From Fulvivirga sediminis (GTDB lineage: Bacteria > Bacteroidota > Bacteroidia > Cytophagales > Cyclobacteriaceae), in the NCBI RefSeq assembly GCF_016757215.1, contig NZ_JAESIY010000001.1, forward strand, positions 372,001-436,000: a stretch of DNA of 64,000 bases. The letters run 5' to 3'. Position numbers and translations under genes: made by a program. Positions 36,651-45,080 of the stretch are shown one piece after another. Below the pieces are notes generated by a model, which saw only the letters and a list, made by a program, of their open reading frames with translations, was not told the origin of the DNA and did not search any database. Position 1 is the first letter of the stretch, and the number at the start of each line of letters is the position of its first letter.

Positions 36651-37061
36651 TTATATCTTCTTGGAGAGGCGGCAAATATGCTTTTTCTGGTCCGTAGTGA
36701 TTTGAATATCATCCATTATTCTTTTTACCAGAATGAGACCGACACCTCCTTTTCTTCTTCGCTTTATAATTTCATCTAAAGTAGGCTCTTCATATTGATT
36801 AATGTTAAACATCTCAGCTTTATCTATGATGCTGAAGATCACCTCTTTGTTTTTCTTAAATTTGATTTCTAACTCTATAGAGTCGCTGGCATTGCACTTA
36901 TGAGTATGGATAATGAGGTTAGCGCACACCTCATCTATAGCTAGCACCAGGGTGCTGATATCTTCCTCTGAAAGGCCGTGTTTATCTAAAACGTCTTTCA
37001 CGAAGGATCTGATCTCCCTCAGCATTTCTTTTTGACACGGAACTTTATAACAGTACTTCAT
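36651..37061 (-). CDS. RsbW-like anti-sigma-factor ATP-binding kinase
   Basis: A 136-residue GHKL-fold protein. The N-box is DEVCANLIIHTH, a central strand holds the IIDKAEMF segment in place of the usual G1 D-x-G, and the ATP-lid box is GGVGLILVKRIMDD. Such proteins phosphorylate a STAS antagonist and bind a partner such as a sigma factor. Its start overlaps the STAS gene stop by 4 bp. Bacteroidota have no sigma-B, so the bound partner is unknown. Confidence 0.87.
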   Translation of the reverse strand: MKYCYKVPCQKEMLREIRSFVKDVLDKHGLSEEDISTLVLAIDEVCANLIIHTHKCNASDSIELEIKFKKNKEVIFSIIDKAEMFNINQYEEPTLDEIIKRRRKGGVGLILVKRIMDDIQITTDQKKHICRLSKKI

Positions 37062-37396
37062 CCCAACTTAGCTTGCGCTTCTTCTTTATTTTCCTCTATG
37101 TTCAGTAGCTGGTCTAGCCCCAGAATTTCAAAAACATTAGCCACTTTTTTATTTAAACCAAACAGGATCAAATGTATATCTTGTTTTTTGAATTCTTCTA
37201 TGTAGGACATAAAAACACCCAGGCCAGCAGAAGAGATATAATCCAATGAAGTACAGTCTACTAGAAATTTCTTTCCTCCGCCAGATACCGCCTCACTTAT
37301 TGCGTTATCTAACTCTATTGAAGAGCTGGCATCTACCTCACCTATAATTTTTATCACCTCGTACTCCCCCTCTTGGGTTCTTATTATGTCAACCAT
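37058..37396 (-). CDS. STAS-domain anti-sigma factor antagonist (RsbV-like)
   Basis: A 112-residue STAS protein. The phosphoacceptor loop LDYISSAGLGVFMSYIEE has the conserved serine pair (residues 55-56) before AGL. The N-terminal strand and the FLVDCTSL strand are typical. It would be phosphorylated by the RsbW-like kinase encoded just downstream and dephosphorylated by the SpoIIE-type phosphatase encoded 46 bp upstream. Confidence 0.9.
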   Translation of the reverse strand: MVDIIRTQEGEYEVIKIIGEVDASSSIELDNAISEAVSGGGKKFLVDCTSLDYISSAGLGVFMSYIEEFKKQDIHLILFGLNKKVANVFEILGLDQLLNIEENKEEAQAKLG

Positions 37397-37442
37397 ATTT
37401 AATTTTACGTATTATGTTAACTTATGTTATGGATATATAATT

Positions 37443-39506
37443 TTAAGTAAATTTTATTATTAATGTGGTGTAATCATCATCTATAGCCTTGGAGCCTGTA
37501 AACTCATATAGCTCGGAAATCAGGTCTTCCTGAATACTCAATATGTCTTTATCTCTTACTTTTTCTATGAACTCTTTCAGACGATCATAGCCAAATTCCT
37601 CTCCTTTTTCATCCTTGGCTTCGGTGATGCCATCAGTGTATAAAACGATAATGTCATTCTTTTTGTAACCAAAACAGTTGGTCTGAATATAATTACCAAA
37701 CTCCTCATTTCTTATAATACCCAGCCCTAGTCCTTTGTTTTGAAAATATGAAGCCTTTTTGGTTTCTGAATCATAATACAAAGTGGGGCAGTGCCCAGCC
37801 CTGGTAAACTCCACTCTCTTACTTTCACTATCAATCACAAAGTAAGATGTGGTAATGAATGAGGCCTTATCGAGGCACCGGCTCAGAGCAGTGTTAGCTC
37901 TTACCAGAAATTCTTTAGGAGGGAGATCCAGCTGAGCAAAGCTGTGGAAGATACCCTTCATCTGAGACATATGGAACGCTGCAGAAGTGCCCTTTCCTGA
38001 TACATCGCTTATTATTAAGGCAATTTTATTCTTATTAATTCTGAAGGTATCATAATAATCACCTCCTACTTCATCTGCAGCTTCAGAAAAAGCTATGAGA
38101 TCGTAATCTACACCATGATCCAGTACTTTAGGTAAAAGGCTACTTTGTACGCGTTTGGCAATTTTTAGCTCCTCTTTGTACCTCTCGTTTTCAAGAGCTT
38201 CTGATAAAAGCCTGAAATTTTCTATGGAAATACCAGCCTGGTTAGTAAAGGTGTCTATAATTTTAGACATCTCCTTGTTAAAACCATCACTCACGTCTTT
38301 TAGTAAAGCCAGAGTGCCTACTTGCTCATTTTTTACATAAATAGGAAAAGCTAGTATAGACCTAAATCTTGAGGAACGTAGGGTAGAAAGATACTTGTTT
38401 AGGTTACGACTACGGTCACTGCTAGGCTCTAATATGCCAGATACTTTGTGACTATTAATGTGAGACTTAATGTTTTGGATTTCGTTTACCGAAATTTTGT
38501 GAGTGTAGAATTTGCTGGGACCATTAGAATTAAATATTTCAATCCAGGTGGCATCGGCAAATACAGTACTTGTGGCACTTTCCAGTAGTATTTCATATAC
38601 TCTTTCTTCACTTTGCTCCGTCTGTATAGATTGGCTAAGTCTTTGAAAGTTAACTACTTCTTCTAGCTTTTGCTCAAATACTGAAGACGTAGGCAGGTTA
38701 AAGAGGATTACCAGTAATGAGAATAATGAGTAAATAAAAATAAAGCATATCAATGACACCAGAAAGGTGTTAGACGTGAAGCTCAGAAACTGAGGAGAGA
38801 TTCTGGACAGATCCTCAGAGAGGCTAAATACAGTGAAGACAAAATAGCCCAGGTAAAACATCGCCAGTAGTATTAGCAATATGCTTTTCCATTTTTGCTT
38901 AAAATTAAGGTATGCCACCCACTTCATGTTGGCAGAAAGGAATATGCCTAGCAATATGAGAAAGGCCATATAAAATTTCTCCATTTCTACTAAGCCTGGG
39001 ATAGGTAGCACTGCGGCAAGCAAACTGATGAGTAGTGCATACTCGAAAATTTGCCATACGGTAAGGAGAAATTTTGATTTCTGATAAAGGATAAGCCTCT
39101 TCCAAACTATAAAAGTAGATATGAGAAAGGAGGCAATAAGCCCAAGGTTTATAAGGTATATGAATTCCAGAAACAGCACATTTTCAGATAACTTGGTGTT
39201 CCCCAGCAGAGTAAGGAATAGTCGGAAAATGAGCGAGACTATAGTAGTGATCAGGCCAGTCACAAAAACCTTCCAAAGAAGATCTACAAAATTTACACTC
39301 TCAGCCTTTTCGATTCTATACTTAAAAAAAACAAATAAGGAAAGTATAAATACACTGAGGGCTACTTTTGGTATTTCATTGCCAAAGCCGGAGTCTAAAT
39401 TATTTTTATCGCTAAATACAATAGAAAGCTCAGTAAACACCATGGCCACCCATGAGATTATGGAAATTAGGCTGGTGAGTCTTATTATAGCTTTACTACT
39501 GATCAT
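37443..39506 (-). CDS. Membrane-bound SpoIIE-type PP2C phosphatase with GAF domain (RsbU-like)
   Basis: A 687-residue protein. The first 260 residues hold about seven to eight transmembrane helices, then a GAF domain (about 285-420), a short coiled linker, and a C-terminal PP2C/SpoIIE phosphatase domain. The phosphatase metal-binding motifs are intact: DEVGGDYYD, ISDVSGKGTSAAFHM, YTDGITEAKDEKGEEFG and a final DDYTTLII. It probably dephosphorylates the adjacent STAS protein in response to a membrane or small-molecule signal. Confidence 0.92.
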   Translation of the reverse strand: MISSKAIIRLTSLISIISWVAMVFTELSIVFSDKNNLDSGFGNEIPKVALSVFILSLFVFFKYRIEKAESVNFVDLLWKVFVTGLITTIVSLIFRLFLTLLGNTKLSENVLFLEFIYLINLGLIASFLISTFIVWKRLILYQKSKFLLTVWQIFEYALLISLLAAVLPIPGLVEMEKFYMAFLILLGIFLSANMKWVAYLNFKQKWKSILLILLAMFYLGYFVFTVFSLSEDLSRISPQFLSFTSNTFLVSLICFIFIYSLFSLLVILFNLPTSSVFEQKLEEVVNFQRLSQSIQTEQSEERVYEILLESATSTVFADATWIEIFNSNGPSKFYTHKISVNEIQNIKSHINSHKVSGILEPSSDRSRNLNKYLSTLRSSRFRSILAFPIYVKNEQVGTLALLKDVSDGFNKEMSKIIDTFTNQAGISIENFRLLSEALENERYKEELKIAKRVQSSLLPKVLDHGVDYDLIAFSEAADEVGGDYYDTFRINKNKIALIISDVSGKGTSAAFHMSQMKGIFHSFAQLDLPPKEFLVRANTALSRCLDKASFITTSYFVIDSESKRVEFTRAGHCPTLYYDSETKKASYFQNKGLGLGIIRNEEFGNYIQTNCFGYKKNDIIVLYTDGITEAKDEKGEEFGYDRLKEFIEKVRDKDILSIQEDLISELYEFTGSKAIDDDYTTLIIKFT

Positions 39507-39599
39507 TTATCTTAAGTGAAAAAACGCTTGAAGTTAATGAATTATCTTTTTTATTGCATAGATGCCGATGATCAAAGGCAATTTAATCTTGAAAAGACA

Positions 39600-39632
39600 A
39601 AAGCCCCGGTCAATCTTATTGACCGGGGCTTT
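39600..39632 (-). terminator. Strong terminator after fbaA
   Basis: A 14-bp GC-rich stem, AAAGCCCCGGTCAA (39600-39613) with TTGACCGGGGCTTT (39619-39632), around a 5-nt loop. On the minus strand it is followed by TTTTGTC. It lies 19 bp beyond the fbaA stop and isolates fbaA from the phosphatase operon. Confidence 0.9.
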
Positions 39633-39651
39633 CTGAAAGAATAATTAAAAC

Positions 39652-40728
39652 TTAGGCTATCGTTCCAACGTTGTTCAAGTCATCAAAAGCCTTTTTAAGC
39701 CTTACGATGAAAGACTCTTCTGCTTTTCTTAACCATACCCTTGGGTCATAGAATTTTTTATTAGGAGAGTCATCCCCATCAGGATTACCAATTTGAGACT
39801 GTAGGTATCCTTCATTCTCTTTGTAGTAATTTTTAATTCCTTCCCAGAATGCCCATTGCTGATCGGTATCAATGTTCATTTTAATTACACCATAAGAAAT
39901 ACCTTCTCTGATTTCTTCTACTGTAGATCCTGATCCTCCGTGGAATACGAAATCTACAGGGTGATCTTCTGCAGTGTTGAATTTCTCTTTGATATGATCT
40001 TGAGAATTTTTAAGGATTACCGGAGTAAGTTTTACGTTACCAGGCTTGTACACGCCGTGAACATTACCGAAGGCAGCAGCAATTGTAAATCTAGGACTTA
40101 TTTTTCCTAGTTCTTCATAAGCATAAGCTACTTCCTCTGGCTGGGTGTATAATTTAGAGCTGTCAATGTCAGTATTATCTACTCCATCTTCTTCTCCACC
40201 TGTAACTCCTAATTCAATTTCCAGAGTCATGTCCATTTTGCTCATTCTCTCAAGATATTTTTTAGAGATTTCAATGTTCTCCTCTAAAGACTCCTCAGAG
40301 AGATCAATCATATGAGAGCTAAATAATGGCTTGCCGTGAGTTTTGTAAAATTCTTCACCCGCATCAAGCATACCATCTATCCATGGGAGTAGCTTTTTTG
40401 CAGCGTGGTCTGTATGAAGTATAACTGTAGCTCCATATAGCTCGGCCATTTGGTGTACATGTTTAGCTCCGGAAACAGCTCCTGCTACTGCCGCTTGTTG
40501 GTCAGTGTTGGGTAGGCCTTTTCCTGCAAAAAAGCTGGCACCACCGTTAGAAAATTGAATAATAACAGGTGATTTTATCGCTGCAGCTGTTTCTAATACA
40601 GCATTTACAGTGTTCGTGCCTGTTACGTTTACCGCAGGTAGAGCAAATTGCTTTTCTTTTGCATATTTGAAAAGTTTCTGTACATCATCGCCGGTGATTA
40701 CACCTGGTTTTAAATATGAAGCTGACAT
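39652..40728 (-). CDS. fbaA: Class II fructose-bisphosphate aldolase
   Basis: A 358-residue zinc-dependent aldolase of the E. coli FbaA type, cleaving fructose-1,6-bisphosphate in glycolysis. The zinc and substrate residues are in LHTDHAAKKLLPW, FGNVHGVYKPG and FHGGSGSTVEEI; the later KMNIDTDQQWAFWEG segment is typical. The length matches the family. It has its own terminator and lies in a divergent pair with accD, with about 180 bp between starts. Confidence 0.96.
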   Translation of the reverse strand: MSASYLKPGVITGDDVQKLFKYAKEKQFALPAVNVTGTNTVNAVLETAAAIKSPVIIQFSNGGASFFAGKGLPNTDQQAAVAGAVSGAKHVHQMAELYGATVILHTDHAAKKLLPWIDGMLDAGEEFYKTHGKPLFSSHMIDLSEESLEENIEISKKYLERMSKMDMTLEIELGVTGGEEDGVDNTDIDSSKLYTQPEEVAYAYEELGKISPRFTIAAAFGNVHGVYKPGNVKLTPVILKNSQDHIKEKFNTAEDHPVDFVFHGGSGSTVEEIREGISYGVIKMNIDTDQQWAFWEGIKNYYKENEGYLQSQIGNPDGDDSPNKKFYDPRVWLRKAEESFIVRLKKAFDDLNNVGTIA

Positions 40729-40913
40729 TATACTATAATTTTAATGATTAAAAGCTTTTATTACGCATATATCTATGCATTGCAAATAAACTAAATTATT
40801 TAGGTTGGTCACATTCTTATAGGTAATTTTTGAAAGATGAGAGAGAAGGTAGATATTTGCAAGAATAAATTTGACAATAATTGATCACCGATCAATAAAT
40901 ATATATGGATAAC

Positions 40914-41753
40914 ATGAGTTGGTTCAAGAGAAAAGATAAAGGGATACAGACCCCTACTGAGGCCAAAAAAGAGGCTCCTGATGGACTTTGGTTTAAAACT
41001 CCAAGTGGTAAAATCATTCATACCAGAGAGCTCAAAAACAATGCTTACGTGAGTCCTGAAGACGGTTACCATGTAAGGATAGGCTCTAAAGAGTACTTTG
41101 AAATTCTCTTTGATGAGAATGAATTTACGGAGCTCGATGAGAATATGGAATCTGCTGATCCTTTAAAATTTAAAGATAGCAAGCCGTATCCTGATAGAAT
41201 AAAGGCTTCTCAGGCTAAGTCTGGTCTTAAAGATGCCGTAAGAACTGCTTATGGTAAAATAAATGGCCTTGATCTTACTATTGCCTGTATGGATTTCAAC
41301 TTTATAGGTGGGTCTATGGGATCTGTAGTGGGAGAAAAAATAGCCAGAGCTATTGATCATTCTATACAAAATAAGAAGCCTTTTCTTATGATATCAAAGT
41401 CAGGTGGCGCCAGAATGATGGAGGCCGGACTTTCTCTAATGCAGATGGCCAAAACATCTGCCAAGCTGGCATTGCTTAGTGAAGCGAAAATACCTTATAT
41501 ATCATTACTTACTGATCCTACTACTGGTGGTGTTACAGCCTCTTATGCTATGCTCGGTGATTTTAATATTTCTGAGCCAGGAGCTCTTATCGGTTTTGCC
41601 GGACCTAGAGTAATTAGAGAAACTATTGGTAAAGATTTACCTAAAGGATTTCAAAGTGCAGAATTTGTTCTGGAACATGGCTTCCTCGATTTTATTGTGG
41701 ATAGACGTAATTTGAAATCTAAGCTTTATACACTGCTAAAAATGCTGAAGTAA
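40914..41753 (+). CDS. accD: Acetyl-CoA carboxylase carboxyltransferase subunit beta AccD (no zinc ribbon)
   Basis: A protein of about 279 residues forming the beta part of the carboxyltransferase that makes malonyl-CoA. The crotonase-fold core is clear: [50 protein letters not shown] and [13 protein letters not shown]. The N-terminal zinc ribbon of E. coli AccD has four cysteines; here the same region ([19 protein letters not shown]) has none. Loss of these cysteines is also seen in other Bacteroidota. I chose ATG 40914 (MSWFKRK start); ATG 40905 is also possible. Confidence 0.95.
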   Translation: MSWFKRKDKGIQTPTEAKKEAPDGLWFKTPSGKIIHTRELKNNAYVSPEDGYHVRIGSKEYFEILFDENEFTELDENMESADPLKFKDSKPYPDRIKASQAKSGLKDAVRTAYGKINGLDLTIACMDFNFIGGSMGSVVGEKIARAIDHSIQNKKPFLMISKSGGARMMEAGLSLMQMAKTSAKLALLSEAKIPYISLLTDPTTGGVTASYAMLGDFNISEPGALIGFAGPRVIRETIGKDLPKGFQSAEFVLEHGFLDFIVDRRNLKSKLYTLLKMLK

Positions 41754-41771
41754 GCCAAAAGGATTATACTT

Positions 41772-41804
41772 AAAAGGCTGTTACTTATCTCGTGACAGCC
41801 TTTT
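41772..41804 (+). terminator. Terminator after accD
   Basis: AAAAGGCTGT (41772-41781) pairs with ACAGCCTTTT (41795-41804), and the T-run continues to 41806. It is 18 bp past the accD stop. Confidence 0.85.
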
Positions 41805-41815
41805 TTATTTCCAAT

Positions 41816-41865
41816 AATCTTAATAAGACATAATTATATTAATATAATTATGTCTTATTAAGATT
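41816..41865. repeat. 50-bp perfect palindrome
   Basis: Two 25-nt arms, 41816-41840 and 41841-41865, are exact reverse complements with no spacer; the first mismatch is at the flanking bases 41815 and 41866. It is AT-rich, with three G/C pairs per arm. It lies 11 bp after the accD terminator and about 200 bp before the PAS sensor gene. It could form a cruciform, act as a second terminator-like RNA hairpin, or bind a large dimeric or tetrameric protein. No copy was noticed elsewhere in the window. Confidence 0.9.
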
Positions 41866-42068
41866 TGATTAATTCTTTCCTCAGGTTAGTTAATGGTAAT
41901 TAGTGAAAAAATCCGACTTATTTTAATCCCATAACACAAATTATTTGCGAGAAAATCAGTGGTGAGGGGCTTACCAAATGAAGGTTATCTTTATATATAT
42001 ACTGCCTATGGTGTTGGAATGCCCTAATTAAAAATCTAAACTTATTTTTTTTATCTCATAGTTTAATC
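41866..42068. other. Upstream region of the PAS sensor gene
   Basis: About 200 bp between the palindrome and the sensor start at 42069; with the terminator and palindrome, the whole gene-free stretch from 41754 is 315 bp. I found no open reading frame and no exact TAnnTTTG box. It contains AT-rich runs just upstream of the start. Confidence 0.4.
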
Positions 42069-44822
42069 ATGTTTACTGACAAAAGTTTTTCCTTTATTAT
42101 TACGATGGGTGTACTCTCAGTAGTAGTTCTCATTGGTTTTTTTACTTTTAATTATAAGTACAGAACTTATAATAAAGAAGCTCTTTCCTTTCTGGAATCA
42201 ATGGAAGATGTAGAGCAAAAAAATACACAGTTATTAATTTCTTTAAGTGGTAATGAGAATTCTTTCACCAATGCAGATCAGGCTGTAAAAAGCATGATTG
42301 AAGATATTAGTGCTGTTAAAAAAAGTGAGAGTGATTATTTTGAGCAGAGTGGTGCAGTGCAGTGGGAGCGTTTGTTAAATCAAAGTAATTCCCTTGAAGA
42401 ACTTCTGGTCTCATTGAAGAGCGGCCTTCAGGTACCCGCAGAAAAGGTGCTGGAGTTATGTAAGGCTAATAATGCCATAATACAAAAATTACAAACTAAG
42501 GTAAAGGCAGATCTTGATGGCAGAACCAGTGACTATTATCTGTGGACATCAATACTGTTTACTGCTTTTACGCTGGTATGGGGTGTGGCTATTTTTGTGC
42601 TTATCAGGTATAACCGCGAGCATAAAAATATTTATGCTGAGATGACCAATATTAATGATAAAGAGCATAAAAGAACCAAGTTGTTTAGTGAATATGTGAG
42701 CTCTATTGCTAAGGGAGAGTTTGAAAACCTTACCGAAGTGGATAAAGAAGATAAACTATCGACATCACTAATAGAGTTAAAGGATCAATTTAAGAAAAAT
42801 AAAGAGGAAGAGGAGAAAAGAAGTTGGGTGAATGTAGGCTTGGCAGAAGTAAATGAGGTACTACGATTAAATGATGATTTAACTAAATTATCAAATGACC
42901 TGATCTCTTATATTATAAAGTACTTGGATGCTAACCAGGGGTGCATTTTTATTACAGAAGATGCAGCAACGGATGAGTACATGGAAATGAAAGCCATGTA
43001 TGCTTATGGCAGGAAGAAATTTATTGAGAAAAGAATCGGCAAAGGTCAGGGGCTAGCCGGGCAGTGCTGGCAAGAGGGGCAAATTATTCATTTAAAAGAA
43101 GTTCCTGAATCTTACGTTAACATCACTTCAGGACTTGGAGAGGCACTTCCTAAAAGTGTACTCATTGCACCTTTGAAATTAAATGGCCTTACTTATGGTA
43201 TTATAGAGATCGCTTCTTTCAAAAGTTTTGAGCCTTATCAAATAGAGTTCATAGAGAAAATAACAGAGGTGGTTGCTTCTATGGTATCTAACACCAAAAC
43301 CAACGAAACCACTAAGAAGCTATTGGAAGAAACGCAGTATCAGACAGAGAAAATGCGTTCTCAAGAAGAAGAAATGCGTCAGAACCTTGAGGAGCTCTCA
43401 GCCACACAAGAGGGTATGCAGCGCGCTATGAATGAAGTGGAGGAGAAAGAGCGATTTATGAATGGAATTATCAACTCTACACAAGATGCCATTTTTGCTC
43501 TGAATAAGGATTACGAGTTACTCAACTTTAACCAAGCATTTGTAGATTTCTGGAGAGGAGCAAACTTGGAGCCTAAATTAGGAGGCAATATGTATGAATT
43601 AGCTCGCGATGCAGGTATTGATTTTGAGCACTTGCGTGTGCAGTGGGATAAGGCTTTAAAAGGGCAATATTTTAATGAGATTGAAACAAATATTGTAGGT
43701 GGTAAAGAGACCATTAGTGATGTTAGCTATAATCCATTGAAAAATGAAAGAGGTGAAGTGATAGGCCTTTCAGTCTTCTTTAAAGATGTAACAGAGCAAG
43801 AATTAGCCAAGCGGAATGTAGAGAAGTTATTAGTAGAAACGCAAGAGCAAGCGGAGATGATGAAAGCTCAGGAGGAGGAAATGCTTCAAAATATGGAAGA
43901 ACTTTCTGCTACTCAAGAGGAAATGCAACGTCTCATGGATGAGGCTAACCGTAAGGAGAAGTTTGTTAATGATATTATCAACTCTACTGATGATACCATA
44001 TTAACCTTAGATAATACATATAGATTAATTAATTATAATAAGGCTTTAGCAAATAGCTACCCTCAAATAGAGCTGAAGGCAGGCATGTCAATATTTGATC
44101 TGATAGATGAAAAAGATCGCGATTCTCATAAGGCGTATTATGACAGGACGTTTGCAGGAGAGAAGTTTGAGGTTACAGACTCTTTCATTTTAAATGGGAA
44201 AGAGTACTTTTTTCATACTACCTATAATCCTATCAAAGATATGGATGGTAATGTAACTGCAGTAGCCGTATTTGGAAAAGACACTACTGAGAAAGAAGTG
44301 ACAAGGAAAGAAACGGAGAACTTACTGGAAGAAACACAGCAGCAAACCGAAGAGATGAAAGCTCAGGAAGAAGAGCTTCGTCAAAATATGGAAGAGCTGT
44401 CAGCTACTCAGGATGAGATGCAGCGTATAATGGATGAGATTCAGAAAAATGAGAATTACCTGAAGGAAGTTATGAACGTGATTCCTGACCCTTTAGTTAC
44501 CCTAGATAAAAATGGAACAATCATTTTATACAATGGACCTTTTGAGAAAATTCTAGAGCAAAATGGTAATAAAGCAGAGGTAGGTGCGAGTTTTATAGAT
44601 ATGCAGTTTAATGACGATCAAAAAAATAATATAAGAGAGATCATAAGTAAGGTTTACAAGGGTGAAACCCTTGATTTTACTATTGAATATAATGCTAAGG
44701 AAGCGGATATTCATATTTATAATTTATATAGCCCTATAAGAGGTCTGGAGGGAGAAATTGTAGGGGTGGCTAATTACTCAAGGGACGTTACTGAATTGGT
44801 AATGGGAAGGAAGAAAAAGTGA
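42069..44822 (+). CDS. Membrane sensor with GAF and three PAS domains but no kinase domain
   Basis: A 917-residue protein. Helix 1 is near residues 8-27 and helix 2 near 158-179, enclosing a helical extracytoplasmic sensor. A HAMP-like linker (about 185-250) leads to a GAF domain (about 260-410), then three PAS domains (about 455-575, 630-745, 800-910). Each PAS is preceded by nearly the same coiled-coil linker, such as KAQEEEMLQNMEELSATQEE (starts near residues 416, 587 and 751). The protein ends right after the third PAS (YSRDVTELVMGRKKK). There is no histidine kinase, GGDEF or phosphatase domain. It might act as a scaffold or signal through a partner. Confidence 0.85.
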   Translation: MFTDKSFSFIITMGVLSVVVLIGFFTFNYKYRTYNKEALSFLESMEDVEQKNTQLLISLSGNENSFTNADQAVKSMIEDISAVKKSESDYFEQSGAVQWERLLNQSNSLEELLVSLKSGLQVPAEKVLELCKANNAIIQKLQTKVKADLDGRTSDYYLWTSILFTAFTLVWGVAIFVLIRYNREHKNIYAEMTNINDKEHKRTKLFSEYVSSIAKGEFENLTEVDKEDKLSTSLIELKDQFKKNKEEEEKRSWVNVGLAEVNEVLRLNDDLTKLSNDLISYIIKYLDANQGCIFITEDAATDEYMEMKAMYAYGRKKFIEKRIGKGQGLAGQCWQEGQIIHLKEVPESYVNITSGLGEALPKSVLIAPLKLNGLTYGIIEIASFKSFEPYQIEFIEKITEVVASMVSNTKTNETTKKLLEETQYQTEKMRSQEEEMRQNLEELSATQEGMQRAMNEVEEKERFMNGIINSTQDAIFALNKDYELLNFNQAFVDFWRGANLEPKLGGNMYELARDAGIDFEHLRVQWDKALKGQYFNEIETNIVGGKETISDVSYNPLKNERGEVIGLSVFFKDVTEQELAKRNVEKLLVETQEQAEMMKAQEEEMLQNMEELSATQEEMQRLMDEANRKEKFVNDIINSTDDTILTLDNTYRLINYNKALANSYPQIELKAGMSIFDLIDEKDRDSHKAYYDRTFAGEKFEVTDSFILNGKEYFFHTTYNPIKDMDGNVTAVAVFGKDTTEKEVTRKETENLLEETQQQTEEMKAQEEELRQNMEELSATQDEMQRIMDEIQKNENYLKEVMNVIPDPLVTLDKNGTIILYNGPFEKILEQNGNKAEVGASFIDMQFNDDQKNNIREIISKVYKGETLDFTIEYNAKEADIHIYNLYSPIRGLEGEIVGVANYSRDVTELVMGRKKK

Positions 44823-44845
44823 TAATTTATAAATTCAATATATAT

Positions 44846-44875
44846 AAAAGCCTGGGTATATCTCAGGCTTTTTTT
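44846..44875 (+). terminator. Terminator after the PAS sensor gene
   Basis: AAAAGCCTG (44846-44854) pairs with CAGGCTTTT (44864-44872), with the T-run extending to 44875. It is 24 bp beyond the stop codon. Confidence 0.85.
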
Positions 44876-45080
44876 ATGTATCAGAGAATATTGATTTGTA
44901 TCATTAAAGTCTATAATATAGATAGTTAGCTTCTGGGTGATGTATTTCTCGGTATTTGAAAACTGAAAAAATTACAATTAGAAGGATACAAAACAGGTGG
45001 TAGTGGGATATATGTGTATTGAAAGTCAAAAGGCTTCTTTCATAGAAAAAGTGGAGGAGCTACTATATCTTATTTTTTAA

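Noticed and set aside
39121-39519. 132-codon open frame on the plus strand
   Set aside because: It lies opposite the transmembrane part of the RsbU-like phosphatase, whose domains and motifs are intact; hydrophobic coding regions often give such frames on the other strand.
40729-40904. TAnnTTTG promoters for fbaA and accD
   Set aside because: Only near-matches with wrong spacing (such as GATATTTG) were found, so no box is reported.
42069-44822. Hybrid histidine kinase call for the 917-residue sensor
   Set aside because: No H-box, N-box or G-boxes are present and the gene ends after the third PAS domain with a terminator close by.
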